64,000 bases of DNA from JBHEBG01 sp046557915 (GCF_046557915.1 NZ_JBHEBG010000003.1:539943-603942), one strand, 5' to 3'. Positions 1 through 9,775 are shown, numbered from the stretch's first letter. Program-made: numbers and translations. Notes: a model not told the origin generated them from the letters alone.

Positions 1-2152
1 ATTTTTTAAGTATTGATTTGTTTTTAACCACCACCGTAATTGTTCCTGTGAAGGTACCCCCGTCCGTTCCAAAATTAATATTACGCATATTAACGTGCAT
101 ATTATCAGATATAATCTCTGTAATTTCATTGATAAGGCCCAGATTGTCTATTCCGGTAAGTTTAATCTCCGAGGTAAATTCTTCTTGGGAAGAATCGATC
201 CATTTGGCACTAATGATCCTGTAGGCGTAATTGGATTGCAGGGATATGGCATTTGGACAATTCTTCTTATGCACTTTTATCCCCTCGTTTACGCTAACGA
301 ACCCAAAAACCTCATCTCCCGGGATGGGGTTGCAACATTGGGAGAGTTTGTAGTTTAACTTTTCCTCCTCCTTACCAAAGACTAGCATATCGAACTTGGA
401 AGTGATCTCGTCCTTGTTAATATCTTCGGGTATCGGTTTTCTTCGAATTTTATTCTTGAAAAAACTAATGAATGCGTTGTTATAGGAAGAGGCGAAATCT
501 TTTATCATTTGATTGTCCAAGGCCCCTATGCCTACTCTATAGAACAGATCTAAACTGGTCTTTAACTTAAAGAAAATCACCATTTTATTAATGGTGTCCT
601 CATTAAGGTTTATTTTTTGCGATTTCAGTTTTCGTCGCAACACTTCTTTGCCTTCCATTGCTACGGCCTTCCTCTCCTCTCTCAATGAGGACTTAATTTT
701 GGCACGTGCACGTGCTGTTGAGGCATAATCTAACCAACTCTGATTAGGTCTGGCACTTTCGGAGGTAATAATTTCTACTTGATCGCCGCTATTAAGTACC
801 GAATTGAGGGGCACAAGTTTTCCATTGACCTTTGCGCCCCGGGTACGCATACCCACTTCTGTATGAATGTTAAACGCAAAATCCAAAGGGGTAGCGCCCT
901 TTGGCAACGATTTTAATTCGCCCTTGGGGGTAAAGACAAAGATTTCTTTGGAATAGAGGTTCAATTTAAACTCCTCAACAAAATCTACGGCATTGGCATT
1001 TGAATTTTCCAAAGCTTCCTGAAGACGGTTCAGCCATTCTTCTATACCCTGTTCTTTTTGGTCCCCGTGTTTGTATTTAAAATGGGCTGCATATCCTTTT
1101 TCGGCAATTTCGTGCATACGCTCACTGCGTATCTGTACTTCTACCCATTTACCCTCCGGCCCCATAACCGTAATGTGCAGGGCTTCATAACCAGTAGATT
1201 TAGGAGAGGAGATCCAATCCCTAAGACGAATGGGATTTGGCGTAAAATGATCGGTAACTATGGAATAAATCTTCCAAGCGAGGAACTTTTCATTTTGCCG
1301 ATCCGACTTGTATATTATCCTAATGGCAAATTTGTCATAAATCTCATCGAAAGCTACGTTTTGCGCCGTCATTTTACGGCGTATGGAATGGATGGATTTA
1401 GTACGTCCTTTTATAGTGTAGTTTAATCCTTCCTTGTCCAAGGAATCGTGTATCACTTTGGTGAAATCACTTATGTAATTCTGTTGCTCCTCCTTGGTTT
1501 CCTCTATTTTGCTTTGTATATCGCTATAGACTTCAGGCTCGGTATATTTAAGGCTTAGGTCTTCCAATTCGGTCTTTATGTTGTAAAGCCCTATCCTATG
1601 TGCCAACGGCGCGTAGATGTAGAGTGTTTCAGATGCTATCTTCACCTGTTTGTGCTCTGGCATGGCGTCCATGGTAAGCATATTGTGGTATCTGTCCGCT
1701 ATTTTTATGATAATGACCCTAACATCATCGTGCAAGGTGAGCAACATTTTTCTGAAGTTCTCCGCTTGCTGGGAGATGTTCATATCCTTTTTGAGGTGAG
1801 CTATCTTGGTAAGACCGTCCACGATCCTGGCAACGGTTTCACCAAACATCCTTTCTATGTCATCTAACGTATAGGGCGTATCTTCAACCACATCGTGGAG
1901 TAGGGCAGAGGCTATTGAAACGGCGTCCATACCTATTTCCGAGGCTACTATTTTGGCCACGGCTATGGGATGAAAAATGTACGCTTCCCCAGATTTCCTC
2001 CGCTGATTTTTATGGGCATCCACGGCAACGTCGAACGCAGAGCGTATCAGTTTTTTATCGCTATTTGTAAGCGCCTGATAGCTTATACGAAGCAATTCCT
2101 TGTATTGCTTGGTAATCTCCTTATTCTCTTTTTCTATCGCAGCTTCCGTCAT
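1..2152 (-). CDS. RelA/SpoT-family (p)ppGpp synthetase/hydrolase, 3' end cut by window
   Basis: Bifunctional alarmone enzyme that makes and degrades (p)ppGpp in the stringent response. I translated the minus strand by hand from the ATG at 2152-2150; it stays open to base 1, about 717 codons, so roughly the last 20 residues of a usual 735-740 residue protein are missing. The N-terminal HD hydrolase domain is intact: HPIAVAKIV, then ALLHDVVEDT (the HD pair) and IADRYHNMLTMDA. Synthetase motifs follow near residues 290-350 (KFAIRIIYKS, GYEALHITV, EVQIRSERMHEIAEKGYAAH), then TGS (FVFTPKGELKSLPKGATPLD), a zinc-finger-like LSQCCNPIPGDEV and the start of an ACT domain. It lies 44 bases downstream of the M48 protease on the same strand. 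A single Rel-type enzyme with both activities is usual in this phylum. Confidence 0.95.
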   Translation of the reverse strand, partial: MTEAAIEKENKEITKQYKELLRISYQALTNSDKKLIRSAFDVAVDAHKNQRRKSGEAYIFHPIAVAKIVASEIGMDAVSIASALLHDVVEDTPYTLDDIERMFGETVARIVDGLTKIAHLKKDMNISQQAENFRKMLLTLHDDVRVIIIKIADRYHNMLTMDAMPEHKQVKIASETLYIYAPLAHRIGLYNIKTELEDLSLKYTEPEVYSDIQSKIEETKEEQQNYISDFTKVIHDSLDKEGLNYTIKGRTKSIHSIRRKMTAQNVAFDEIYDKFAIRIIYKSDRQNEKFLAWKIYSIVTDHFTPNPIRLRDWISSPKSTGYEALHITVMGPEGKWVEVQIRSERMHEIAEKGYAAHFKYKHGDQKEQGIEEWLNRLQEALENSNANAVDFVEEFKLNLYSKEIFVFTPKGELKSLPKGATPLDFAFNIHTEVGMRTRGAKVNGKLVPLNSVLNSGDQVEIITSESARPNQSWLDYASTARARAKIKSSLREERKAVAMEGKEVLRRKLKSQKINLNEDTINKMVIFFKLKTSLDLFYRVGIGALDNQMIKDFASSYNNAFISFFKNKIRRKPIPEDINKDEITSKFDMLVFGKEEEKLNYKLSQCCNPIPGDEVFGFVSVNEGIKVHKKNCPNAISLQSNYAYRIISAKWIDSSQEEFTSEIKLTGIDNLGLINEITEIISDNMHVNMRNINFGTDGGTFTGTITVVVKNKSILKK

Positions 2153-2196
2153 ATTAATTTAAAATTAGCACAATCTTATGTAGTAACCAACAAAAA

Positions 2197-3429
2197 CTAT
2201 GCCTTTAGGTTCTTTATCCGGGAGATTAACGGAGGATGTGAATAGTGCATAAAAACGTATGCAGGATGTGGGGTAAGATTGCTTAAACTGTTCTTCGACA
2301 TTTTCTTTAAAGAGGTAATGAGAAGTGCCGCTCCGAAGGTATTTTTGGCGTAATTGTCCGCCTCATATTCGAAGGTTCTGGAGAGGTAGTTCATTACCAG
2401 ACCGGTAATACCGGAAATTGGACTGTACAAAATACCGAAACCTATTAGTGCCGCATGAAAACTGGGCTGTTGTACCCCAATTGCCAAGGACAATTCCGGG
2501 TTGTTGATGAACAGGGATAGTACAAACAGGGTAAATCCTGTAAGCAGTATGGACATGGACAAATTATAAATGATGTGTTTTCTTTTATAATGACCTACTT
2601 CATGTGCCAATACCGCTACTATTTCCTCCTCGTCAAGATCATGGATCAAAGTATCATATAAAGTTATCCGCTTTTCCTTACCAAAGCCCGAAAAATAAGC
2701 ATTGGCCTTTGTAGACCTTTTAGATCCGTCTATTACAAAAATGTTTTTAAGCTCAAAACCTACCTTTCTGGAATAGCTCTCTATTTTTTGTTTTAGACTT
2801 CCTTCCTCCAAAGGTGTCTGCTTATTAAAAAGAGGTACAATTAATCGGCTATAGCTTAAATTCATGAGAATGGAGAATACAGCTACCAAGAGCCATGCAT
2901 ATAACCAAAAGTAGGTACCTGCCCATTGAAAAAACCAAATAACCACTGCTAGGATGCTTCCTCCGAGCACGGCGGTCATTATCCAACCTTTAATTTTATC
3001 GAGCAAAAAAAGTTTTTTTGTACTCTTGTTAAAGCCAAATCTTTCCTCAATAACAAAAGTTTGATAGTAGGCGAAAGGTGTGCTAAGGATATCGCTGCCT
3101 ATCATTATGATACCGAAGAAAACAAGCGCTATAAGAATTGGATTGCCCGTTAAGTTTCTGGCAATACCATCTACCCATGCAAATCCATTGAATTGTAAAA
3201 AGGCCAACACCAACAATAGCGAAAATGAGGATGTAAGTATGCCAAAACGGTAGTTGGTTTTCTTATATGCCTGTGATTTGTTATAGGCCTCATCATCAAA
3301 TACATCGTGGAGCTCAGCAGGTACCGAATCTTGGAATCTACTGGCGTTTAGATAATCTAAAAGGGTTTCGATCAAAAATTGAAGAATCAATATCCCGATT
3401 ATGATATAATACAAGGTGTTACTTTCCAT
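2197..3429 (-). CDS. M48 family metallopeptidase (CAAX prenyl protease 1/Ste24-like)
   Basis: Integral-membrane zinc metalloprotease of 410 residues, the usual length for the Ste24/M48A group. The sequence shows several hydrophobic spans (near residues 5-20, 60-80, 95-120, 145-200 and 300-345). The zinc motif is AHEVGHYKRKH near residues 274-284, and the third ligand is in FEYEADNYA near residue 355. True prenylation is not known in Bacteria, so this is expected to be a membrane protein quality-control or processing protease; the substrate is not predictable. It is followed by the Rel/SpoT gene on the same strand, possibly co-transcribed. Confidence 0.9.
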   Translation of the reverse strand: MESNTLYYIIIGILILQFLIETLLDYLNASRFQDSVPAELHDVFDDEAYNKSQAYKKTNYRFGILTSSFSLLLVLAFLQFNGFAWVDGIARNLTGNPILIALVFFGIIMIGSDILSTPFAYYQTFVIEERFGFNKSTKKLFLLDKIKGWIMTAVLGGSILAVVIWFFQWAGTYFWLYAWLLVAVFSILMNLSYSRLIVPLFNKQTPLEEGSLKQKIESYSRKVGFELKNIFVIDGSKRSTKANAYFSGFGKEKRITLYDTLIHDLDEEEIVAVLAHEVGHYKRKHIIYNLSMSILLTGFTLFVLSLFINNPELSLAIGVQQPSFHAALIGFGILYSPISGITGLVMNYLSRTFEYEADNYAKNTFGAALLITSLKKMSKNSLSNLTPHPAYVFMHYSHPPLISRIKNLKA

Positions 3430-3556
3430 TTTCTATTTTTTTGGTCAAGAGGTTAGATTTGGGATTGGTTGTGCTATTATCAATAAAATTAACTTTTAAG
3501 ACTTGTAAAGGTAGGTCGATTTAAATTAAAACATTAATGGTGGACAACTACTTTTT

Positions 3557-4366
3557 TTAGAATGCTCTTTGGCGTTTTGCCTCAAATATAAGTATTGCCG
3601 CCGATACCGAAACGTTCATGGAATCTATTTCACCCTCCATGGGTATCAGAATATTATCAGAAGCATTTTTTAGCCATTCTTCGCTTAACCCGGTAGCTTC
3701 CGTGCCAACAACAATAGCGTTTGCGCCCCTAAAATCAATGGAAGTATATATTTTGGAGGACGACAGCGCTGCGCAATAGATTGCTATTTCGTTTTCTTTT
3801 AGAAAATGTATTATTTCCTCGCTTGTACCTGTAGCTATGTTTACCGTAAAAATACAACCTATGCTAGATCGTACTATGTTTGGGTTGTACAGATCGCCTT
3901 TGGGGTTTGCAATAAGGACGCCATCCAAGTTAGCTGCATCCGCCGTACGTAGTAATGCACCAATATTTCCCGGTTTCTCGGGTGCTTCCGCCACTAGTAT
4001 CAGGGGGTGTTTTCCGTTTAGGGGAAACTCCATCAAGTTGTGCGACTTACTTTTAGCAAGGGCAAGCATACCTTCCGTGGTTTCCCTATGGGCCAACTTT
4101 TGATAAACTTCCTTACTTACCTCAATAACGTTGGGAGGTGTTTCTAAATCTTGGATCAGTGTTCTTACTTTTTCTATTGGCATTAGCGGCCCGTGGAAAA
4201 AAATAGTTTCTATATGGTATTTTCCTTTTATCGCAAGATTAAACTCTCGTACACCTTCTAAAACAAATAGGCCCGATTTTTTTCGGTCCCTGGACTTTTC
4301 TTTAAGCGAAAATATCTTCTTAACCAAAGGGTTTTGTAGGCTACTTATCTGTTTTATTTCGTTCAT
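3557..4366 (-). CDS. TrmH/SpoU family RNA 2'-O-methyltransferase
   Basis: SAM-dependent RNA ribose methyltransferase of the SPOUT (knotted) class, 269 residues. An N-terminal substrate-binding domain (residues about 8-100, with FVLEGVREFNLA) is followed by the three SpoU motifs: EAPEKPGNIGALLRTADAA near 125, VVGTEATGLSEEW near 215 and IPMEGEIDSMNVSVSAAI near 235. The family acts on 23S rRNA or tRNA; which nucleotide is modified cannot be read from the sequence. It stands alone, divergent from the lipoprotein gene that starts at 4444. Confidence 0.92.
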   Translation of the reverse strand: MNEIKQISSLQNPLVKKIFSLKEKSRDRKKSGLFVLEGVREFNLAIKGKYHIETIFFHGPLMPIEKVRTLIQDLETPPNVIEVSKEVYQKLAHRETTEGMLALAKSKSHNLMEFPLNGKHPLILVAEAPEKPGNIGALLRTADAANLDGVLIANPKGDLYNPNIVRSSIGCIFTVNIATGTSEEIIHFLKENEIAIYCAALSSSKIYTSIDFRGANAIVVGTEATGLSEEWLKNASDNILIPMEGEIDSMNVSVSAAILIFEAKRQRAF

Positions 4367-4443
4367 TTGTACAAAAATAGGCTAATCCCGTAAACAATCT
4401 AATCGTTGCCCGACAAATAGGGCGACTTAAAAAACAATATATT

Positions 4444-5250
4444 ATGAGATTTTTATCTATACTCGGTCTGTCGCTGTTACTGCTATCTTGCAAAGAGACT
4501 CCAAAAAAGGTGGATACCGACATGAACCAATCAACCAAAGAGGTTGAAGCTGTAAAAAACGATTATCCGGAAGCCTTGCAACAGGTTTTTGATGCCCACG
4601 GAGGTCTTGCTTCCTGGAAAGCTAAAAGGAGTCTGGTTTATGAAATGCCAGACCCAGAAAATACCGAGATACATACTACAGATTTATATTCTCGCAAGGA
4701 TAGGATAGATAGCCCTGGTTTTTCTTTGGGTTTCGACGGTGAGGATGTATGGTTGCTAGACCCGGATGATAACTACAAGGGAGACCCTGTTTTCTACCAC
4801 AACCTAATGTTCTATTTCTACGCCATGCCCTTTCTTTTGGCCGATGACGGTATTGTTTATAGTGCTACCCCAGCACTAGATTTTGAAGGGATGCAATATC
4901 CGGGCATACGCATTAGCTACAATGCCGGTGTAGGCACTTCATATAAGGACGAGTACTTTATCCACTATCACCCAGAAACCAATCAAATGGCCTGGCTGGG
5001 ATATACGGTAACGTATAGAAGCGGTGAAAAGTCCGATAATGTAAAATGGATACGCTATAACGATTGGATGGAGGTAGGCGATGTAATATTGCCAAAATCC
5101 ATTACTTGGCATGCTTACGAGGGCCGCAATATAAAGGAAGCCAAAAGTACCGTACAATTCGAAAACGTAAGCTTGGATGAAACCCCCAAACCTGCGGCAT
5201 TTTTTGCAAAACCCGATGCCTCCAAAGTTGTTGTGGGAAAAGTGCAGTAA
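4444..5250 (+). CDS. Outer-membrane lipoprotein, DUF6503-like
   Basis: Predicted lipoprotein of 268 residues: a short signal peptide ends in LLLLSCKE with the lipidated Cys at residue 16. The mature part starts with a charged linker and then HGGLASWKAKRSLVYEM, a segment I associate with the flavobacterial DUF6503 group, some of which were historically mislabelled as deoxyribose-phosphate aldolase. The rest looks beta-rich with many aromatic residues (YFYAMPF, WLGYTVTYRSG, WHAYEGRNI), suggesting a beta-barrel or lipoprotein-carrier-like fold. No catalytic motif is seen and the function is unknown. It is monocistronic, with a convergent neighbour at 5339. Confidence 0.75.
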   Translation: MRFLSILGLSLLLLSCKETPKKVDTDMNQSTKEVEAVKNDYPEALQQVFDAHGGLASWKAKRSLVYEMPDPENTEIHTTDLYSRKDRIDSPGFSLGFDGEDVWLLDPDDNYKGDPVFYHNLMFYFYAMPFLLADDGIVYSATPALDFEGMQYPGIRISYNAGVGTSYKDEYFIHYHPETNQMAWLGYTVTYRSGEKSDNVKWIRYNDWMEVGDVILPKSITWHAYEGRNIKEAKSTVQFENVSLDETPKPAAFFAKPDASKVVVGKVQ

Positions 5251-5291
5251 ATAAATACCTGGAGAAAAGGAATAATTTTAAATGATATCAG

Positions 5292-5319
5292 AGCGCCTAG
5301 GGTAAGCACCTTGGGCGCT
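5292..5319. terminator. Possible bidirectional terminator hairpin
   Basis: AGCGCC at 5292-5297 pairs with GGCGCT at 5314-5319, with a partial inner stem (GG/CC), in the 88-base gap between two convergent genes. There is no strong T-tract on either side, so a terminator role rests mainly on position. Confidence 0.4.
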
Positions 5320-5338
5320 TTGGCAATTGATGGCTGAT

Positions 5339-6406
5339 CTATAACGGGTGTTGTTTGTGATAATTTACCAAAAGTGCAACCACTTTGCTATAGCTCTTTA
5401 TGCCGTCTGCTTGGTCATTGACTTTTAGAAAAACGTTGAAGACCGATTTAAAAACGGGCTCCAGGGGATTTTCGTGTTCCTTCCAAAAATTGGCTAGTTC
5501 CTGATAATTTTGCTTAACCCCAGGATGAAGTCCTGTATATAATAGATCAAATGTAGTTTCGTCCTTTCTTTTAATATCACTCAAACAATAGCCCAAAGCG
5601 TACGCATAGGCTGAATACTGAAAGTAAATATCGTCACTGCCAACTGTAGCCAGATAGCCAATAAAATTGGTTTCATTCTCTGCGGAATACCCCAACTGAT
5701 GACCTACTTCGTGAGCAGAGACCACGGGATACCTGAAGTTGGGGATCTTATAGTTTACCTGTGCTTCATTGGTAAAAGGGTTTAGGTATCCACCATAGCC
5801 CATATAGGTCAGCGGAGTACTTAGCAACGATTTCTTTAAGCTAGGGGCCTTATACTCCAAAAAAGGCAATTCTTTACCCAATTTCTGATAACTTAAAACG
5901 GTTTTCTCAAAGATTTCCGCTTTGGAATATGGTATTTGAACCATTTTTGACGTATCCGATGTAATATAAAACTGTACATCGTTGGTTTTTTTTATGAGTT
6001 TTTCTGCTAGTGCTATAAGTTCTTGTTGCGAGTGTGATTCATTTAATCCCAAGTTGTTGGCGATAGGTTGTCGGTAGTAATTAAATCCCCATAACATATG
6101 AAACGTAAAGTATATAACGGACAAAACCATGATGGTATTCCTAAAAAAAAGTTTAGGCTTTTGTCTAATGTTGTGGCGCTTCAAAAATAAATACCGGAAC
6201 AACAAAAATAACAGTATTACATACATTACATCGCCGATAGAAAAAGGAATCCAACCCAAAATATTCCTATAAAAGCCCGATATTACGGGGTACAATCCGT
6301 TGCTATAGTAGGCCTCCACCAGTTCAGGGTAGCTTCCTGCCCACTTAACAAGGATAATTTGGGGTATTATCGACCAGGCGATACCATTTTTTAATCGATT
6401 GTTCAT
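5339..6406 (-). CDS. DUF3810 domain membrane protein with HExxH motif
   Basis: Conserved Bacteroidota membrane protein, 355 residues from the ATG at 6406; an in-frame start at 6448 exists, but the extra 14 residues (MKDGRYINC...) look unlike a protein start. Hydrophobic segments occur near residues 40-60 and 80-110. A soluble C-terminal part carries a metalloprotease-like VSAHEVGHQLGY near residues 229-240 and ENETNFIGY just after it, with a downstream Glu that could be the third zinc ligand. The family is usually annotated as DUF3810; the zinc peptidase role is inferred from the HExxH motif only. It is convergent with the upstream lipoprotein and divergent from pepD. Confidence 0.85.
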   Translation of the reverse strand: MNNRLKNGIAWSIIPQIILVKWAGSYPELVEAYYSNGLYPVISGFYRNILGWIPFSIGDVMYVILLFLLFRYLFLKRHNIRQKPKLFFRNTIMVLSVIYFTFHMLWGFNYYRQPIANNLGLNESHSQQELIALAEKLIKKTNDVQFYITSDTSKMVQIPYSKAEIFEKTVLSYQKLGKELPFLEYKAPSLKKSLLSTPLTYMGYGGYLNPFTNEAQVNYKIPNFRYPVVSAHEVGHQLGYSAENETNFIGYLATVGSDDIYFQYSAYAYALGYCLSDIKRKDETTFDLLYTGLHPGVKQNYQELANFWKEHENPLEPVFKSVFNVFLKVNDQADGIKSYSKVVALLVNYHKQHPL

Positions 6407-6544
6407 GAAAACCAAAATTAAACAATTAATATAACGCCCATCTTTCAAACTTTACATTTCTACATTGCATCGATTATAATAACCGGCTGTTTATACGTGC
6501 GACCAGTAATTTCTGTTTTATACTTTTTTTACCGATCCAAAGTG

Positions 6545-6552
6545 TATTTTTG
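6545..6552 (+). promoter_or_regulatory. -7 box (TATTTTTG) upstream of pepD
   Basis: TATTTTTG matches the Bacteroidota -7 consensus TAnnTTTG and lies 20 bases before the pepD ATG. A clear TTG -33 element at 19-20 bases upstream is not seen, only a T-rich stretch. Confidence 0.4.
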
Positions 6553-6572
6553 ATAATCTTATACGACAGAAA

Positions 6573-8033
6573 ATGAATACGGAAATACGCAACTTATTAC
6601 CTATCGCCCTTTGGAACAAATTTGCAGATCTTAACGCCGTTCCCCGGGCTTCTAAAAAAGAGGAACAGGTACGGCAGTTTATAATCAATTTTGGAAAATC
6701 CCTTGGTTTGGAAACGTTTTCGGATACCGTGGGAAACGTAATTATTAGGAAATTGGCAACAGCGGGGATGGAAGATAGAAAGATGATAACGCTACAGTCT
6801 CATTTGGACATGGTACATCAAAAAAACGCGAATACTGATTTCGATTTTGATACCCAGGGAATTGAAATGTTTGTGGAAGAAAATTGGGTAAAGGCAAATG
6901 GAACTACCCTGGGGGCAGATAACGGAATTGGTGTTGCTACGATAATGGCGTTGTTGGAAAGTAATACTATCCCACATCCTGCTTTGGAGGCCTTGTTTAC
7001 CATAGATGAAGAAACAGGTATGACCGGCGCCATGGGTTTGGAGGCCAATGTACTTAAAGGGGATATACTCTTAAATCTGGATACGGAGGAAGATGACGAG
7101 ATAGACATTGGCTGTGCTGGTGGGGTAGATGTAACCGCCGAAAGATCCTATAACCCCAAACCCGTACCAAGGGGCATACTTGCTTATGAAGTTTTGGTTA
7201 AAGGCTTACGTGGGGGCCATAGTGGCATGGATATTCATAAAGGTTTGGGCAATGCAAATAAAATTATGAACCGGATGCTCTATCATGGAACCGAAAATCA
7301 TAATGTATATATATCTGAAATAGATGGAGGGGGTCTTCGCAACGCCATTCCTAGAGAAAGTTTTGCAAAAATTGTGGTGGACAAGGCCCATAAACAAGAT
7401 TTTGAAAAGAACTTTGATGAATTGGCAACTACGATTAAAAGTGAGTTATTGGTGCAAGAACCGCAGTTATCTATTACCCTCTCCACGTGCAAGGTGCCGG
7501 AAAGTGTTATGGGCTTGGGCGTACAGGAAAAGTTTTTAAAAGCCGTTTACGCCGCACATAATGGGGTTTATGCCATGAGTCCGTCCATGTCGGATTTGGT
7601 AGAAACGTCCAATAATATAGCAAGAATATCGGCAAGAAACGGAAGTTTAAAAATAGGTTGCCTCACCCGGTCTTCGGTAAATTCGGCAAAAATAGATTTG
7701 GCGCACGCACTTAAATCGGTCTTTGAACTCGCAGGGTTCGAGGTAAGTTTCTCTGGCGACTACCCCGGTTGGAAACCCAATCCGGATTCTTTGATACTTG
7801 AAGTTCTAAAGGAACAATATGAGATTTTGTTTAAGGAAAAACCCAAAGTAGTGGCTTGCCATGCAGGACTGGAGTGCGGTATATTGGGACAAAACTATCC
7901 GGATATGGATATGATCAGTTTTGGACCCACTATCCACGGCGCACATTCCCCAGACGAAACAGTAAGTGTTGCTTCTGTACAAAAGTATTGGCGTTTCGTA
8001 TTGGAAATCCTTAAGAACACACCAAAAAAATAA
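6573..8033 (+). CDS. pepD: Aminoacyl-histidine dipeptidase (M20 family)
   Basis: Cytosolic zinc dipeptidase of 486 residues, typical for PepD, which cleaves Xaa-His and other dipeptides. M20 metal-site motifs are in order: TLQSHLDMV near residue 75, LGADNGIGVA near 113, TIDEETGMTGA near 145, CHAGLECGIL near 430 and HSPDETVSV near 460. A lid/dimerisation domain (GLRGGHSGMDIHKG near 213) separates the halves. It is monocistronic, with its own -7 box upstream and a strong hairpin overlapping its stop codon. Confidence 0.95.
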   Translation: MNTEIRNLLPIALWNKFADLNAVPRASKKEEQVRQFIINFGKSLGLETFSDTVGNVIIRKLATAGMEDRKMITLQSHLDMVHQKNANTDFDFDTQGIEMFVEENWVKANGTTLGADNGIGVATIMALLESNTIPHPALEALFTIDEETGMTGAMGLEANVLKGDILLNLDTEEDDEIDIGCAGGVDVTAERSYNPKPVPRGILAYEVLVKGLRGGHSGMDIHKGLGNANKIMNRMLYHGTENHNVYISEIDGGGLRNAIPRESFAKIVVDKAHKQDFEKNFDELATTIKSELLVQEPQLSITLSTCKVPESVMGLGVQEKFLKAVYAAHNGVYAMSPSMSDLVETSNNIARISARNGSLKIGCLTRSSVNSAKIDLAHALKSVFELAGFEVSFSGDYPGWKPNPDSLILEVLKEQYEILFKEKPKVVACHAGLECGILGQNYPDMDMISFGPTIHGAHSPDETVSVASVQKYWRFVLEILKNTPKK

Positions 8034-8060
8034 GCCGACCAAAGGCCGGCTTTTATACTT
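8032..8060. terminator. Terminator hairpin between pepD and the cyclophilin-FKBP gene
   Basis: AAGCCG at 8032-8037 pairs with CGGCTT at 8047-8052, with an inner CC/GG pair around AAA and T-rich sequence after it (TTTTATACTTTT). The left arm begins inside the pepD stop codon. The A-run at 8024-8033 could also serve the opposite strand. Confidence 0.75.
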
Positions 8061-8076
8061 TTAGGGTTAAAGACCC

Positions 8077-9198
8077 TTACTGGGATACTCCTACAATCTC
8101 TAAATCGAAGATTAAATCGGAATTGGGAGGTATAGGACCCGCTCCTTGCGACCCGTAACCCAAATGTGGTGGTATAAAAAGACGAATTTTATCACCCACT
8201 TTCATGCTTAACAATCCTTCCCTAAAGCCTGCTACTAATCTAGATTCTGGACTGTAATCCATAGGTGTAGGAGAAAAATCACCACGGTGCATGGCATTTA
8301 TTTGAGTGAATTTATCAAATTTTTCTGCCACTTCTTTTTCGCTGGTGTCAAACAAAGTTCCATCGGGTAACCAGCCTGCATAATTTACCAAAACCTTTTG
8401 TCCTGTTGTAGGTTGTGTCCCTTCTCCCTTTTGGATACTGTAAATTTTAAGTCCAGAAGGCAAGGTTTCCGCAACTGCCTGTTGTTTGGCCAATTCGGCA
8501 AGGAAATCTTCTTTTACTTTTTTCATGGCCGCTACTCGGGCTTCCTCTTCCGCAAAATAGTCGGTCATTACCTGAACGGCGTCAAATTTTTTGGCCTCCT
8601 TACCATTTCTTATGATTTCTACCTTGTTCATCACCACATCGGTTGTTGGTCTGTCTTTTTTACCCGGATCCTGTGAAGTGGCTACATTGGCAATAGAATC
8701 TACCACATCCATACCGGACATTACCTCTCCAAAAACAGTATGTCTTCCGTCTAAAAATGGCGTTTCCTTGTGCGTAATAAAGAACTGGCTTCCGTTGGTA
8801 GTGGGCCCTGCATTTGCCATGGATAGAATTCCTGCTTTGTGGTGCGATAGGGAATCATGTATTTCGTCTTTAAACTTATAACCGGGATTACCGCTTCCAG
8901 TGCCCGTTGGATCGCCTCCCTGAATCATAAAATCTTTGATTACCCTATGGAAAATAATTCCTTCGTAATACTTTTTGTTTTTGAACTCTTCACTTACAAA
9001 GGGATTTTTACCTTCGGCGAGCGAAACAAAATTGGCCACGGTAAGTGGTGTTTTTTGATACTCCAATTTAAGGACAATATCACCACGTGTAGTTTGTATG
9101 TCTGCAAAAATACCATCTCCCAAATCTGCTCTTTGACCAGATTTGCATCCGGCAAGGGCCAAGGCGATGGTTAGAATCAGTAGGTGTGCTTTTTTCAT
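8077..9198 (-). CDS. Peptidyl-prolyl isomerase, cyclophilin-FKBP fusion lipoprotein
   Basis: Cell-envelope prolyl isomerase of 373 residues that fuses two unrelated PPIase folds. The signal peptide ends at LALAGCKSG (lipidated Cys about 18). A cyclophilin domain spans about 30-200 (FHRVIKDFMIQGGDPTGTG, SMANAGPTTNGSQFFI, FLDGRHTVFGEV). After a helical linker (about 200-235), an FKBP domain spans about 250-373 (VLVNYAGWLPDGTLFDTS, AGFREGLLSMKVGDKIRLF, PPHLGYGSQGAGPIPPNS). It is downstream of gldI and nrnA on the same strand with a 26-base gap, so probably in one operon. Likely role: folding of periplasmic or outer-membrane proteins. Confidence 0.92.
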   Translation of the reverse strand: MKKAHLLILTIALALAGCKSGQRADLGDGIFADIQTTRGDIVLKLEYQKTPLTVANFVSLAEGKNPFVSEEFKNKKYYEGIIFHRVIKDFMIQGGDPTGTGSGNPGYKFKDEIHDSLSHHKAGILSMANAGPTTNGSQFFITHKETPFLDGRHTVFGEVMSGMDVVDSIANVATSQDPGKKDRPTTDVVMNKVEIIRNGKEAKKFDAVQVMTDYFAEEEARVAAMKKVKEDFLAELAKQQAVAETLPSGLKIYSIQKGEGTQPTTGQKVLVNYAGWLPDGTLFDTSEKEVAEKFDKFTQINAMHRGDFSPTPMDYSPESRLVAGFREGLLSMKVGDKIRLFIPPHLGYGSQGAGPIPPNSDLIFDLEIVGVSQ

Positions 9199-9224
9199 GT
9201 TTGTAAAATTTATTGCTATTTGTG

Positions 9225-9770
9225 TTAAATACTATCTCGTTGTTTTTCTATTTTTAAAATGGATAATGTACTCTTTATGGGTACGTTTGGCCCAACCTTG
9301 TTTTTATCGCCAAGATAACCATATGCTCTGGACGAAGGAAACAAAAATGTAGCGGTTTCTCCTTCTTTTAGAAGTTTTACACCGCTCCGGAATCCCGGAA
9401 AAAACTCTTGTTTATCTACCTTGTAATTGGTAATCCCCAAGGTTTCTTTACTGTAAATGGTATCGTTGCCAAAACTAACAATGTTGTAGGTAAGCGTCAC
9501 CAGATCATCGGGCCTCGGCATATAGTCTTCATCGTTCCTTTTGTTTTCATAGTAGTACCAAGAACCATCGGCAGTGGCAATATAGTTATGTATTGTATCC
9601 AAGGCTATGATATCTTTAATCATTTTTTCTTCCCTTTCAAGCAGTTTTTTATTTCGTTCTGCGGATTCTTTTATAAAACTCCCAGATTTTACTTTCACGG
9701 GCCTACGCGGTTCTGGCCCCCCACAGCAGGCTAAACTAAATAATGCCACAAAAAAAAGAAGCAGTCTCAT
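9225..9770 (-). CDS. gldI: Gliding motility lipoprotein GldI (FKBP-type PPIase)
   Basis: Lipoprotein of 181 residues with signal peptide FFVALFSLACC and a C-terminal FKBP domain (residues about 85-178: DDLVTLTYNIVSFGNDTIYS, FPGFRSGVKLLKEGETATF, FPSSRAYGYLGD, PIKSTLSILKIE). The length, lipobox and a helical spacer (SAERNKKLLEREEKMIKDI) before the FKBP domain match GldI of gliding Flavobacteriia, where it is needed for motility and thought to fold gliding/T9SS components. It sits between nrnA (5-base gap) and the cyclophilin-FKBP gene. Confidence 0.85.
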   Translation of the reverse strand: MRLLLFFVALFSLACCGGPEPRRPVKVKSGSFIKESAERNKKLLEREEKMIKDIIALDTIHNYIATADGSWYYYENKRNDEDYMPRPDDLVTLTYNIVSFGNDTIYSKETLGITNYKVDKQEFFPGFRSGVKLLKEGETATFLFPSSRAYGYLGDKNKVGPNVPIKSTLSILKIEKQRDSI

Positions 9771-9775
9771 AGGTT